From: Apostichopus japonicus
Taxonomy: Eukaryota; Echinodermata; Holothuroidea; Aspidochirotida; Stichopodidae
DNA: 64,000 nucleotides
NCBI RefSeq assembly: GCF_037975245.1
Contig: NC_092572.1
Location: 8,820,001-8,884,000 of the forward strand
Reading direction: 5' to 3'
Shown here one piece after another: positions 1 to 12,904 of the stretch (position 1 is the stretch's first letter; each line of letters opens with the position of its first letter). The translations under genes were made by a program, and so were the position numbers. Under the pieces are notes generated by a model. It made no database searches. It saw only the letters and a program-made list of their open reading frames with translations, and was not told where the DNA came from.

Positions 1-1300
1 ATAACGTTTTGTATAACTTGGTCAGGAGTTAATCTATTGGTTTTGTACGGTAGACTAGGTAGTCCAGCCAATTTGACGGACGAACCTCTGATGTTTCATT
101 TCTGAGAAAATATACGAAGTGTAAGAGTAAGTTGGCTTGACGTTTCGATCCTAACAGGATCTTCTTCAGAGGCTAAAATAAAATATATAAAAATGAAAAT
201 AAAGATATTGTTTTTAAATATGTACGAATGTGAGTACTTATCATATAGCCCTCAATAAAGTGACGGCGGAAACACACAGTAGTAAAATATATGAATGACC
301 TTTTTGACATGGGTAACAATATTCGTCTTTGCGATGTGCACTAGTTTTTTTTAACGATATCTTCTATGGATATAATGATAACCGGTATGAAAAGGATACC
401 TTAATAACTTGACGCGTATTTGCTTTTATGACTTCAAAGAAAACCCAAGAAACAACCAACAAATACTGATTTTATAATTCTGATTTAATATATCCAGAAA
501 CACATTTAGACATTAAGTCACACGAGATGTTAATATGCATAACCCCTGTGATTTACCCTAGGTGTCAGCTGTCTGTTTGCACTCTCCAGTTTCCAAAAGC
601 TTTAGGGCAAGTTTTTTACGAAATACATAGCGACGCTGTGACGTCACATTTTGCTTATTATTTTTATCACGCCTGTCAAGTGCATTGTGAATGGGGGGAA
701 GACTCCGGTTTCCATTTTAGCACCGACACAGGTGTTTTAATTAAAGACATCACATGGCAGACCCGTTATATTTCTCCCTCCGGTATTTTGTTTTAACTTG
801 TAACTTTAATTCTACCATTGCAAGAAGGAATTATAATATTTTAGTCATGAAACCAAATGGGAGATTACATGTGTGGATGGATGGAATGTCCTACATTTTT
901 TTATTATTGCAAATTAACTCAATTCTTCAAAATATAGTAGATATGAAAGGCAAATGTACCGTCGTATGCAGCTATAGAGTTCATGAACAAATAATGCATT
1001 TCCCGGTTAAAAGACCACATTGACATTTACTGTAAAATATCTCTCCAACATGTGTTTCAAAACGTTATTGTTTCAAAATCTTTCCAAATGATATTCCAAG
1101 TGAACAAAGGAAATTAACATATTGTAGGATGACGGGAGTAAGCGTGCGTGTTTACGTGTTTGTGGGTGGGGAGGTAGGGGGTATGGGTTGGGTGTGTAAG
1201 TCTAATCTGTTGATGCTATTTTTCGGCAAAACGCATAATTGATCTATAGTTTCATCCACTTTTCGAGCAACTGCTGAGTACCTTAAAAAAATATGTATTA
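1..1300. other. non-coding stretch, no gene seen
   Basis: Apart from the short Penelope-type repeat copy at 119-178, I see no convincing exon. The open frames at 527-796 and 754-1023 have no recognisable domain and overlap one another in different frames, as expected by chance. A short G-rich, T-rich patch lies near 1155-1200. Confidence 0.6.
119..178 (-). repeat. copy of the hairpin-forming repeat also seen at 55694
   Basis: The segment has the same order of short blocks as the arms of the inverted repeat at 55694-55844: GTAAG, then GACGTTTCGATCC, then AGGATCTTCTTCAGAGGC, with a few substitutions. Read on the minus strand it has CTGAAGA, a GATCC/GGATC stem and GAAACGTC. A third, more diverged copy lies at 14598-14697. 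The family looks like the terminal part of a Penelope-like retroelement (inference). Confidence 0.6.
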
Positions 1301-1319
1301 CGCGTGCAAAGAATGAAAT

Positions 1320-1785
1320 GAACTATGGAAAGCCAAAAGGGACAACAATGTTCGATGATGATGTAAGAACATACGGTGATGATATCAAAGTATACAATGT
1401 TGATGTAAAGAAATAAACTATGGAAAGCTAGAAGGGGAAAAAAAATATATGCTGATGATGTAGGACCATACGGTGATGATAAAATTATATACAATGATGA
1501 TGTAAGGAAATACATTATGGAAAGCCAGAAGGGTAAAAAAATATACGATGATGATGTAGAAATATACAGTGATGATATAATAGTAGGCCCCTATAGAATG
1601 TTGATGTAAAGAAATAAACTAAGGAAAGCCAGACGGGTAGAAAAGTATATGCTGATGATGTAGAAATATACAGTGATGATATAAAGGTATGCGATGTTGA
1701 TGTAAAGACTTAAATGATGATGCATGTAAAAGCATAGTTTGACCATGTAAAATAATACGATGATGATGTAAATACACATCATGTC
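1320..1785. repeat. degenerate tandem repeat, about 95-104 bp unit
   Basis: The block GGAAAGC(C/T)AGA recurs near 1327, 1422, 1518 and 1622, each followed by GATGATGTA-rich text with ATACNGTGATGAT. About four diverged copies are visible. Minus-strand frames in this stretch (1252-1515, 1591-1842) read as Tyr/Ile-rich low-complexity peptide and are products of the repeat. Confidence 0.75.
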
Positions 1786-1789
1786 ATAG

Positions 1790-4700
1790 AATGTATCAGT
1801 GTACATGCCTTCGAACCAATAACCTAATTTTGTAATATGCAAAATTTACCAATATTTGTCGTATTTTGTTACGATTTCAGATCTGAATATGTCCTTATAT
1901 TTGTCAATTTATTTCAGAAAGTCTGTCGATATCTATTGATAGATTGCTAGAATCAACATTTAATTTCAACTTGTGACTTTCTTTGACTTTTTTTTTGTTG
2001 GGGGGGGGGGATGGTCTTTTTTCCCCATAACTGATAATCTTAGAATAATCCTTTGAACATTTACACGGACCGAAGAAGTGTACAAACTGCTGGCCATTTG
2101 GCATGACTCGAGTTTTAGAACTGAAGATGTAATTTCAAACCTTCAAAATGAAAAACAAATATTATTAGTTCAAGTGATCGATAACTTTGTAGGTTCACCT
2201 GATGTAACCAAGCCATCATTGAGTTAATGGGACGATACAGTTTGATATTTTCAGCTGCTATCAGTTTCATTGACTACTGTTAGATCATGATACAAGTAAT
2301 TTATTTTCGATTTTACTTATTTTTGCATATTTCAGTCTTTAAGCTCCAATATTACAAGCTCTGTAATTTACATTGCTTTTGTCAGTAATGAGGGTGAGAA
2401 CGTTGGGAGGCTTTGAAGCTTACATTAAATTGAAAATTGAAAACGTCATAACACAAAATAGATTAAAATACAACAACGAAAAACCCTGCCTGATGATGTC
2501 ACACATGAATTTTCATTTGATAACGAATAATCTAACAGTATTCAGTTACATATTAACATTAATACTTCTAGCAATAATTATAATGAACATTGGGCCGCGA
2601 GTTATATCTTGTGTGACATACATATTTGAAGCATAATAATTATTTTGTATTAAGGCATTCTCCATTCTCTTTCTCTCTTGTTTAATTAAGAAACAATAGA
2701 GTAATAACATGATAGTATTGCAATAATAACATCTGTCCCCTCCTTCCCACCAGTATTGCAATAATAACAGCTGCCCCTCCCCTCCCCATAGCGTTAAGTA
2801 TAAACATGATATTCACAAATCAGGACTTCTGTGTGCAATTGTGAAGACATGAGAGACAAACAAAAATGACTTGCTTTCACTCATTTTTTTTATTAAGATT
2901 GACATCGTCCCGTATACTTATAATAAAAGAATATTTCCGAATTTTATTTGGCTTAGCGTTAACGTATTTTCACTTTCTCCTTTAACTCTCCTCAAGACAA
3001 AAATAATTCATCTGTCTCTAATACAATTTGTTCATACACGCTTTTATTTGCACATGCCCTAATTCCATCCCATTTATCACTCCATATCTATCCCGACAAG
3101 GGTTCATTTCATCATATCTCAACTCTTTTTGTTTTTTACAATATGCTTTAGCCTATGTATTGCCTTAACATATCAATGATTTGTGTGCATCACCTGTCGA
3201 GCTTCTATAGCTAAACGACTGATGATATACTGGGGGGAGGTCTAAGCACTTTCTTTCACATATACGCTTGCCAAATTTTGACACGATTGGTTAAAGGTGA
3301 AAACATAGTTAACAGCGTTACTGATATACAGGTTGCATTGATCGCCAAAGGTTCTTGCCAGCCCGGAGGTTCTATAATTCAGTATATAGTCATAAAGTAT
3401 AGTCTCACCACGAAGACGAAATCATGAAGATTGTCCGAACCACAGTGTTTTGCGGCAAATAATAAGAGACAAATTTTTGCCCGTGAACCGTTCCCTATAT
3501 ATATCTTGTCACCGTTCAGATAACTTGCCAGTAATTCCAAACAAGGTCACCTCCCTTTGACGTAAATTCTTTTCTGTCTTTTTTAGAACGACCAGACTGT
3601 ACTTAATTTCAACTTATCGATTTCTAGTTTTTTTTTTTTGCCTTGAGCAGAAAAACCCTAAGAAATTCTCTTCCGATAAAACTAATATATAGTGCTGGTA
3701 TGCGGGGACTATTTTGAAAATGTGTGGTGTTTGTTCAAACGTGTAATCTCTGTAACACTTTATCTATAAGAGAGAATTTGGAAATAGTATATATATATTT
3801 ATACGAACGGGAAATTTGAAATGCTATTGTGGAACAACAGAAATGTACCTTGTAGTCATATAAAAAATGTCTTTCAAAGAGTTTCCTCTTGGGTGACGTA
3901 ACGATTGTGTGTGAGTATGTGTTTGTTATTTTTAGTCATATTCGAGAAGCAAAGCTGAAACAGAGATTTTTTAAATGAAGAGTGGTACTATACATCCGAA
4001 CGACACAGAAATCGATTTAAACATTCATGCTTATAATGATTATGTTAATGTTTGAAAGCTTTAATGTCATATGACGTCACACACAACGTAAGACCTATGT
4101 AGATTCCGTGAAACATATATTTGACAATTACCGCATTCTCACGACACTATTTGGGTTACAATATCAAGAAAATGCGTCAAGCCCCCCCCCCCCCCAATCA
4201 TTGCCAGCACGCATTCAAAATTCTATAAATAATATCAAATCATACTTCCAAGTTCTTTATACTTATTGTTTAAATAAATTTCAATTTACACATTCGTCAA
4301 AAAACCCAGACCCCCTCAAAAATCCAAAACCAGGGAGAAACTAATCCGTTTAGTAATGTAGCAATTATCTAGGTAATCAATACAGCCATATATATTAGCA
4401 TGTCTGACTGACATGGCGGAGCGAAGATATCTTTCACTTTGAAGGTCGTGGCCATTTACAAACGGCAGATGTTCTCCCATGTAAGACAGATACACGCATG
4501 AATGTATCATCTATCGTCGAATGTTTGTGAATTTATAAATATCAATCTTTCGAATACTGAAAGGTCCTGAAAAAAGGTACTGGAAGGTCCTTTAACCATG
4601 TAGGGAAAAATGTAAATCTATCGCAGTTAAGAATCAGCGGATAAAAACTTTACCGAGAATTATGTGGCAGTGATGTAATTATAGGGCATTTGCCTGGCGA

Positions 4701-5704
4701 ACCGAATTGAAGAGATGTATAAGCTAAAAGGGAATTTTCATAACTGACCAGTCTTGCTTGGTATTCTTGGGACCACTATCTTGATGATATTTTTCAGGAG
4801 TTTCGCTAGCATTTGAGGATGTCAATCATCATTTTGGTGCCTTGTGCACCCCCCTCCATACCCCCTCCCTACCCCCGCCTCCCTCCACAAAGCGCTTTAT
4901 CGAGCCCAACGAAACCTCTAGATGATGCGCGAGTATAAGCATCACATTTGGCTTTTGTTTCCAAAGATTTTCTTCAAATTTGGTAATAGCACACGACTTG
5001 CATTCTGAATATTATCAGACCAAAACGTGCCACGATCTTTAATTGAACCATCAAACATAAACACTGTACAACAATTATCTTATAATTTTCTCATCTCAAG
5101 ATGCAATTAGTCACAACTAGAAATTTAGGTTGCTAAATACACATTCACACACAAAGAAGAGAGATCGTGCCTTTCTAAGATGTTTAGGGTGTTCTAGAAT
5201 ATTAACCTGTCAAATTTTACTCTAAAAGAAACAAAGGATGGAGGGAGAAAAAGGGAGATGTGGGTGGAGAGAGATGGACTTTCCAAACTGATATACTACA
5301 ATAATGAAGTGTAAAATATAAAAGGAAACCTTTAGTAACTGTCTTTCCTAAAAGTCATTTTAACATAAACTTTCTGGATAACAGAAAACGTCGAGAACGG
5401 GAACTTGGTTTTTTTTTTTAAAGGGGAAAAAGGCATTTTTGAAACGGGCTATGGTACGTAGCTTGTCTATAATGACTAGGTTATTTTTATACTCTTTGGA
5501 CATGGTATTTATTCGAAGATGAAATACCAATGTAACTTTACGTGGGAAGAGTAGTGGAGATGTTTCTTTGAAAGTCAAGTTCTCGACTCTATATGATTCT
5601 GTAATCCCCCGTGTAACAATGTAGATCAGTTCAGTATATATTGACAAGTCAGGAGGCCTTGGAAATAATCGAGTAACAGTCGAAGAGTTGAAAATACTTC
5701 AGTT

Positions 5705-5705
<1 letters not shown>
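1790..5705. other. AT-rich intergenic DNA, no gene seen
   Basis: Frames are short and mutually contradictory, with no domain signature. Small features are a G10 run near 1999, a C13 run near 4183 and a pyrimidine-rich stretch near 4850-4885. I found no pair of splice sites enclosing a coding-like segment here, but the splice-site search was by eye. Confidence 0.5.

Positions 5706-5707
<2 letters not shown>

Positions 5708-5758
<51 letters not shown>
5708..5758. repeat. (AT)n microsatellite
   Basis: An uninterrupted AT dinucleotide run of about 50 bp, followed by TCTCTC and CACACA stretches. Confidence 0.95.
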
Positions 5759-5759
<1 letters not shown>

Positions 5760-5760
<1 letters not shown>

Positions 5761-6974
5761 CATATATCTCTCTCTCACGCACACACAGGTGTGTTTAACA
5801 TTCAGACAGAGGACCCCATTGTTTTATCCATTGGTTAAATACACGTATACCCTTACCTTAACAGTACCCCATAACAATAGAATTCTTTTAAGCACGCTGT
5901 GATTCTTTACAAATCACATCCGAGGACCTGGAATTCTTTTGTTCAAGTCCTCGGTCAGAATACAAAACAAGTGCACACGTACACACACACTCATCCGACG
6001 GCGTGACTACAAAGTTGCCATTATCATCGTAACCATAAATTATCTCAAAGTAAAACGGACAAATACGATGTGAATTCCTGATCCAAAAGAGAACTGAAAA
6101 CTAGGGCGCATATGTCAGCTATCTGTTCGAGCCGAAATAAAGTAATAACACATTATATGCTTTCAAATACACACTACATTTCCTTTTTAAGGGTCGAGTT
6201 TGATCATTCAAAATAATGACACATTGAAAACAGTAAATTTGCATCTTTTAAAGTTAAACCGCAAAATGCAGTTCTTGGTAATTCTTAATATGGAGTATAA
6301 GATAAAATTTAAGATATAAGAGAAATATAAACGCTTAAATCAGAAGCAAAAAATCTATATCCTGTTACTCCTTGACGACATTTATTTTTATCCTCTCCTT
6401 CTTAACACTTAAAGCTCATTGAATATTTTATGTTGGAATAATTAATTCGGGTCAATTGTTGGGGGTTAAAAGAGTGAAAAAATGCGATAAGATTCTAGAT
6501 AAATTCTAGAATTACATGGTAATGACAAGAACATATGACACGCGCTATAGAATCCCTTGATGGCGTATAAAGTCCCTTGCTTCTATATACATATACAAAA
6601 TGATGCTTTATAAGTGGGACAAGGTTCTACCGAAAGTAGGATCATTGCACATACACGCTCAATAAGTTCTCACATTTCATTCAAAGGTTAGTTAAGTACA
6701 AGTAAAGCTATATGGTGAGCTTATTTACAGAAAGAGCTTCACACGGAGAAAATGTCGATCAAAGGCTAGTGACATCCTCGAGTACTTAGTAAAGTATCCA
6801 TTCTCTTGTTTGGGTTATATGGAGATGACGTGTCTTAAAAATTACCTGCGGCTAACTTCGCCAATCCAGCGAAGCACTTCAGATTTTTTGTCAAGAGGCC
6901 TTTTTAAAACTTATACTAGATACGAGGAAAAAAACACTATACGCACACGGAAGGAATCATCGTTCCGATGATGC
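5760..6974. other. AT-rich intergenic DNA, no gene seen
   Basis: No coding-like segment, repeat array or RNA gene recognised between the two microsatellites. Confidence 0.5.
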
Positions 6975-7011
<37 letters not shown>

Positions 7012-7073
7012 CATATATATATGTATGTATATATATATAATATAAATGTTTGTATGTATATATATATATATTA

Positions 7074-7156
<83 letters not shown>
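6975..7156. repeat. interrupted (AT)n microsatellite left of the tRNA-like unit
   Basis: Several AT runs separated by ATGTATGT and AATGTTTGT-type interruptions. The Tyr/Ile peptides readable on both strands are artefacts of this repeat. Confidence 0.95.
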
Positions 7157-7157
<1 letters not shown>

Positions 7158-7158
<1 letters not shown>

Positions 7159-7230
7159 CGTCCATGGCCTAGTTGGTTAAGGTGTTCGCGTACAAAGCGG
7201 GAGGCCCGGGTTCGAATCCTGGTGGAGGCT
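7158..7230 (+). tRNA. tRNA-like unit, anticodon ACA (Cys-like), possibly a pseudogene or SINE head
   Basis: The 73-nt sequence folds as a tRNA. The acceptor strand GCGTCCA pairs with TGGAGGC at 6 of 7 positions, with one G:G mismatch at pair 3-70. The D stem is GCCT/AGGT, the anticodon stem TTCGC/GCGGG and the T stem CCGGG/CCTGG. Box A (TGGCCTAGTTGG) and box B (GGTTCGAATCC) both fit the polymerase III consensus. The 7-nt loop is GTACAAA, which puts ACA at positions 34-36. That would read the Cys codon UGU, but A34 is unusual for Cys tRNA and position 32 is G where a pyrimidine is normal. A T6 tract follows 6 nt downstream. It is wedged between two (AT)n runs, which suggests insertion or a tRNA-derived SINE. 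Transcription is plausible, a working tRNA less so. Confidence 0.6.
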
Positions 7231-7235
7231 CGAAG

Positions 7236-7241
7236 TTTTTT
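7236..7241 (+). terminator. RNA polymerase III T6 terminator
   Basis: Six T residues directly downstream of the tRNA-like unit, at the usual spacing for polymerase III termination. Confidence 0.6.
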
Positions 7242-7276
7242 CACTGTTCTTGATTTTCCAACTCATTAAGATTTTA

Positions 7277-7277
<1 letters not shown>

Positions 7278-7319
<42 letters not shown>
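7278..7319. repeat. (AT)n microsatellite right of the tRNA-like unit
   Basis: Uninterrupted AT run following the T-rich tail of the tRNA-like unit. Confidence 0.95.
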
Positions 7320-7321
<2 letters not shown>

Positions 7322-7632
7322 TGGGTGTGTGTGTATTTGTGTAGCACTAGTTATTAAATAGTGGGACATCGGGTACATTTTTAGAAATCGGATACAGTGT
7401 TTAAGCCAAACTTTAAACCTTTCATATATTGACCTACATTAAAGTCATAATTTTAATTTATGCCTGATACTAAGTTGTGACATGTTCGGGTTGGGTTTTT
7501 TCTGATACTGATATTGAGACATCAAATATTCATTTTTATAATTAACATGCTGATGATTTTGTCTAACTTATTTTCTCTTTCCCTTCAATTGTGAAACAGA
7601 TGGCGTTCCATACCTTTGCATATTGCTATATG

Positions 7633-7686
7633 GTTTCTATAGTGACTTTATGTGCATATGTTTCTATAGTGACTTTATGGGCATAT
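7633..7686. repeat. 27-bp direct duplication
   Basis: The unit starting GTTTCTATAGTGACTTTATG is present twice back to back, with one difference (TGTGCATAT versus TGGGCATAT). Confidence 0.85.
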
Positions 7687-7689
7687 CAT

Positions 7690-8490
7690 TACATAGCTGC
7701 GTGTGCTCATTTCTTTTATTTATTTTCCTTATTTTGCTTTAACGTGATCAAGTCGTTGTGAAGTACTGTTACAAATTCAACACATCATGTTGAAAGATAT
7801 CACCATCAAACACATAATACCTATGATACTAAAAAAGGTAGAAAAATCAGCCGCCGCAAACTGATTTTTAAGTTTAAGTGCATGCACGTCGGTCGGTCGT
7901 ACCGTATGTCCGGAGACCATGATTAAATTACAAGGCCGTTCTCTGACGCAGGTGATCAACAAAGTTGTACGTATGTGAATATGATGAAACATGCAGAGAA
8001 AAATGTATCTTACAATTAAATTACAAAAGACATACCTGTTTATTTTCCCCCCTTCGATCCCCAAGTTAGCGCGATAATAATTTGAAGGGGAAAAAAATGC
8101 CGAATTTGTTTGGTTTTCTACCCTTTTCTTTTCCCCCCTTGAATAAATGGCTTAATTCAATTTACCCTCAGAATTATAACAGATGCACACTTCACAGGGT
8201 AGATCGTTGTCAAATGAAATTCGAATAGGCTATTTTTTTTCTGCAGAGAAAGGGATTAGATAATCTATAAAAGAATTATATTTGAGCACTTCGGATCCCG
8301 TTGTCTCCTGTGTATTCTCTGTGATATTTCAAACTATACCGTAGCGATTTCTGGTGTGATTTTTGTGGTGAATATTCAACGTGATGTGATTCCCCCAAAA
8401 ATCCCATTACAAGAATTATACTTCATAATCTTTATTAATTTATTTTGTACCCCACCCTCCTCCCCCTTGAGCATATGTTTTGTATTTTTT
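7690..8490. other. intergenic DNA, no gene seen
   Basis: AT-rich sequence with no recognised exon. The minus-strand frame at 7777-8064 has no domain signature. Confidence 0.5.
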
Positions 8491-8697
8491 TTATGATATC
8501 GCTAGTAATTTCAAAATAGAAAATGCTTAGATGCAGTTTACAAGGCATGGGAAGTGCCATTTCCAGCAATCTGGGAGACATTTTCGGCCAAAATGTTCTT
8601 GTACGCTTCGCGTCAAAATGGATGCGCTACGCTTAGATAGTTTGCCGACAAGCTTCGCCCCTCCCTTGGCAAATTCCTCGCTACGCGTCTGGGAACG
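8491..8697 (+). repeat. interspersed repeat module shared with the CAGGCGC-type elements
   Basis: This stretch matches positions about 24200-24405 inside the element at 23663-25618 and, inverted, about 29660-29830. Shared blocks include ATCGCTAGTAATTTCAAAATAG, CTGGGA, TTTCGGCCAAAAT, CGCTTAGATAGTTTGCC and CTTCGCCCCTCCCTTGGCAA. It is a partial copy without visible terminal repeats. Short open frames on both strands are repeat-encoded. Confidence 0.8.
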
Positions 8698-8704
8698 ACC
8701 CATG

Positions 8705-8880
8705 TTCAGTATACGCATAATACTGCATGAGCACTTCCCATGATAAGTATACGCTTACTACTGCATGCGCACTAGCCATTATAAATATACGCATAACACT
8801 GGATGAACAATAGCCATTTATAAGTATACGCATAACACTGGATGAGCAAGACCCATTATAAGTAAACGCATAAGACTGGG
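8705..8880. repeat. short tandem array, about 39-bp unit
   Basis: The block (A/G)TATACGCATAA(C/T)ACTG recurs near 8709, 8747, 8786, 8823 and 8861. It begins where the interspersed repeat module stops, so it may be a tail array of that module. Confidence 0.75.
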
Positions 8881-11640
8881 ATTAACATTAACAAACACCT
8901 ACTCATATGCACAGGGAGTTATTGCGACCGTACTACCAGGGTCGTAAAGTTTGGGAAGTTCATGTGATGTAATTTGTGGTAAATAGTTACACTTCACCAA
9001 AGCCACGTGTGAACTCCAAAATGATCCAACCCCCCCCCCCCCCCCCCGCTTTTCCCTCCCAGATTTAAATGGTGGAGAAAATGTCATAATTGTCAGGATA
9101 GAACGGAAATATTCACTAGAACTGCATTTGCCTGCAAATACGCAGTATTGTACTGCGCGTGGAGTGCTTGCAGTATTAGGTAGAACTTTTCGGTTGTTCA
9201 TGGTGTTATTTCTTGGGCGGACAACACACCAGGGAGTATAGTCAAGTACGTACCTACAAAGTAAGGGGCGCTTGAGAGGGCCGTGACGGGCTAAGAATAA
9301 GTTGGCTACGCAGCTAGCCTCAGAAACTGTAAATGTACAGAGACTATATGAAACTTTAAGTTTCAACGTTCAGTCATCGTTCACTTGACAAGTAATGCCA
9401 ATATAGTAGCGCGCACGCGCATTACAATAATTATCAGTATAACTGTCATTGTAAAGAAAGAAATATAATCCTATGGGCCTGTATGCCGTATCGTGAATTT
9501 CTTTTCATTGGTGTAATTCCAGATGTTGTACCATTATAACCAAATATTGTACAAGTTTGAGATAACGGGGTTTTGGTGGGGGGGGGGGGGGGTCACAGTA
9601 GCTGGAAGAATGGTACGCCCGGTGTAACAGTGTCACTTTTATGAAACTGATTGCGTGTCAATCCAATTGTGGCCTTGGGAAGAGGACGTTGATGAAAAAG
9701 CAAAAGAACATTAGCAAAATATTTTTTAACCGAATACAGTTACTTTTCAATTGATAGGTTTTACTAAACGTGACGTCATCTTGCCTCTTGTCTTTCCTTT
9801 CAACTACTTCAATGCAATTATTTCTTACAGTATATTACGCCTTTCAATAAAGCAACTTAAAGCAAGCAGCTGTATTTTTACACTTTTTACACTTTTTACA
9901 TCATATGATCCCGAGGGGGGGGGGGGGGAGTTGCTATAGAACACTCTTTTTCTTATCTTACCTCTGTATCAATCGATTCATCGAGTTCCATAAAAAAAGA
10001 TAACCGTCTCTGAATACGGTACATTATGGAATTTTTTTTACCCAGAAAAACACCGCTAACCTACATTCATGTTGAACCTGTGTTCGATAATAATTCTGTA
10101 CGTTCGTTCCGCTCGAAAATGAGGTAAAACGTGCTCATTTATGGAGAGGACTCGGAGGAGAGGGGAAAGAAAGAAAGAGAGGCGAGGAAATATGAATTAT
10201 GGGACGGGTGAGGATGGAAGGGGTGGGAACGAGTAAAGTAGGAGAAGGGAGATAAACGACGATGTCAGGAGAGGAGTTAAGAGGAGAAAAATGATGATGG
10301 GATGAAAAGAGGAGAGCAGAGCAAAATGGAGGGGGTTGCCTTGGGAACCAAATCCATCTCATTTCTAATCTCAATCTCAATATCTAAATCAAATCTCGGT
10401 AAATTCGTCTTCGACGTGAATTCTCACATCTTGTTCAGGGAACTGCCGTCATATATATTAACAATACATGTTTCAACAAATATTGTATTTTGTTATATCC
10501 TTCTTTTAACAAGGTGAAAATCCTGTTAGGAACTCAAATGCGCTCGATCATTACCAGTGTCATTTGAGCGCAGTCCAATTTAGCACTTCACGTGAAAGTT
10601 GTCAAATAAATCATTTCAAGGTGATATTTTCCCCTGGAGAGAAAAATAGAATAAAAAAATATAACAAACATTTCCCAAAGAACTGAAGAAATTTCGTAAT
10701 GACAATGACCTGATTACATCACACGGAAATTGTAAAGAACAATAGAGAACCGCAAAGCTAAAATTAGATTTCCTGGTTTAGATTGGATTGTTATTATCAA
10801 ATATGTTTTTGTAGGTTTCAAATGCATGTTTTATTTCACGAGTTTTTACAATTTGTCCTTGATTTTCAAAAAGTCTTATAAAATTTAATTCTGTAAAATT
10901 CCGTTAACAAACATACTCCAATTTCGTCAGTACAAAATTTCAAAGAATCTTGGCTTGTTGACGACAGATGTTTAGAGGAATTAGTCACCGCTCAAGCATT
11001 AAAGGTTTGTCGATACATATACGGCCTGGCTTAAAATAACTGCTTTTTTGTATCGGTCTAAAAACAAAGCAACATACTCATTTTGTGGTATATAATATTA
11101 AAATCGTAGTTCCTGCGTGATGTTCCAATTTTGTTTTTATAAAATATTCTTGCCAAGTGCATCTCTCCGAGGAAGAATTTTATGGTTGTAAATTTCATCA
11201 TGCATCTAGTGCTTGCAATGGCCTAGCCATAGGCAGAAGTTGGGTTCGGTAAGGCCCCACCAAATATCTGTCAGCCCGACATCTCCCCCCACCCCTTCAC
11301 AAAAAGTGCAAGAAAAATGTTTTGATTAGAATTTGTAGGTCATGCCTGCCCCCCTCCCCCGCCCCTCTAGAAAAACAATCGCCCCCCTAAAACAGAAGTC
11401 TAGCTACGTCCCTGAATAACAAGTAGATTACAATCTCAGAAGTACAGCATGACTTACGTGTATAAATAACAGTCACTTGCCTCGCATATTGATTTTTTAC
11501 CTTCGTTCGTTGATATCAGTAGTGTATATTCTCAATGTTTTTTTTTATGTTTTCACTTCATATTTTTGCGTTTAATCCACCTAGAAATATTGACGTCATC
11601 GCAAACCTCGCTTAATGCGGGGTCGCAGTACGGAATTAAC
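8881..11640. other. intergenic DNA, no gene accepted
   Basis: The longest frame (8899-9366, minus, 155 codons) runs across a C18 tract near 9030 and has no domain. G14 runs lie near 9579 and 9916. A segment near 11217-11415 has hAT-like ends (CAATGGCCTAGCCA and the complement of CAGGGACGTAGCTA), but I could not find a target-site duplication. Confidence 0.45.
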
Positions 11641-11699
11641 GTGTGTGTGTGTGAGTTGGAAAATCATATATAGATATAGGCATTTATATATGTATATTT

Positions 11700-11734
11700 A
11701 TTTGCCTTTATATATATATATATATATATATTCA

Positions 11735-11798
<64 letters not shown>

Positions 11799-11860
11799 TT
11801 ATGTGTATGTATATATATATATGTATAAATATGTATTTATATTTATATGTATGTATTGTC
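11700..11860. repeat. interrupted (AT)n microsatellite
   Basis: AT dinucleotide runs with ATTT and TGTATG interruptions. Overlapping Tyr/Ile-rich frames on both strands are artefacts. Confidence 0.95.
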
Positions 11861-11939
11861 ACGCACATCTGTGTTTGTATTGTTCTATTCAACCCGATAA
11901 ATATTAATTTAAATGTAAATGATGTTTGACTGGCCAACT

Positions 11940-12904
11940 AAACCAAAACAGACACATGAAGATTGAGAAGCCTATGACAATAGACAAGCAGATATCTAGG
12001 GACTAAGACCATTAACTTGTTTGCATGCTTGTCAACAACTTCAACGATTCAAGCTTCGTTACCCATGCAGTAAAGAAATGGGCAAAAAGAGAAGCGAAAA
12101 TAAGTTTTAAAAAAACAAAATCGAGCACAAAATCTTCAGAGACAAAATAAAAACATAAAAGAATTGCAGATGTTTTGTGGTTTGAAATTGATCTGTATTT
12201 TCACGCTAATCTGATCTTATTTATTCTTGCTTTTGTACATGTTACTAAAGGATTTGGCAGTTCAGAATTCGTCAGAACGGCTTTGAACTCGTTACAACCA
12301 CGCATTGCGCCGATACGTATTACAGCCTCTTTCTTTCATTATTCACCTCAGGAGGATAATTTCTTGAATAATGTATATAGCAGTTTATATTATTTTACCA
12401 AAATCTGTTTCCAACACTCACGAGATGTGTTTTTTTTTATCCGTACGACATACAAGGTTAATGGGGATGTGTTCTTGTTAACCTTTACTTTCTCTATTAA
12501 TCAAGTCTTGTACTTCTATACGCAACAATAAAAATCGATTTTATCCTACTTTAGGGCTATCAGAATGTCTCAAAAAACATTATTTCTAATGGGAATTTCG
12601 ATTTTTGCTTTTGTTTTAAGGTTCTCTTTTTTTATTATTATTATTATCTTATTTCAAGATCGCCGGGACCGAAAGAGAGAGAGTATTGTGTCTAATTTTA
12701 GGTAAGGTGATTCAATTCATGGCCGACCGTGATGAATAGTCATATGAGTGCGTATGGTTTCTAATTAAGTATATATATACTTTAAATACAGTGATAGTTA
12801 GGTTGTAGATTAATGGATGGGTTGTAGTAGCATACGGGTACAACAGCATGAACAGTGCAAATAGAATTCCCCCTGATATGAGTACAAATAGCAATAGTAT
12901 TGTC
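11940..12904. other. intergenic DNA, no gene accepted
   Basis: The plus frame at 12175-12531 (118 codons) starts with TTG rather than ATG. It looks hydrophobic at its N-terminus but has no recognised domain and no good donor or acceptor, so I leave it out as a gene. Confidence 0.4.

Noticed and set aside
6911-7269. Long Tyr/Ile ORFs on both strands
   Set aside because: They are translations of the (AT)n microsatellite. The same applies to 11615-11937 and 59612-59920.
8899-9366. 155-codon minus-strand ORF
   Set aside because: It crosses a C18 tract, has no domain and no splice context, and its composition is not coding-like.
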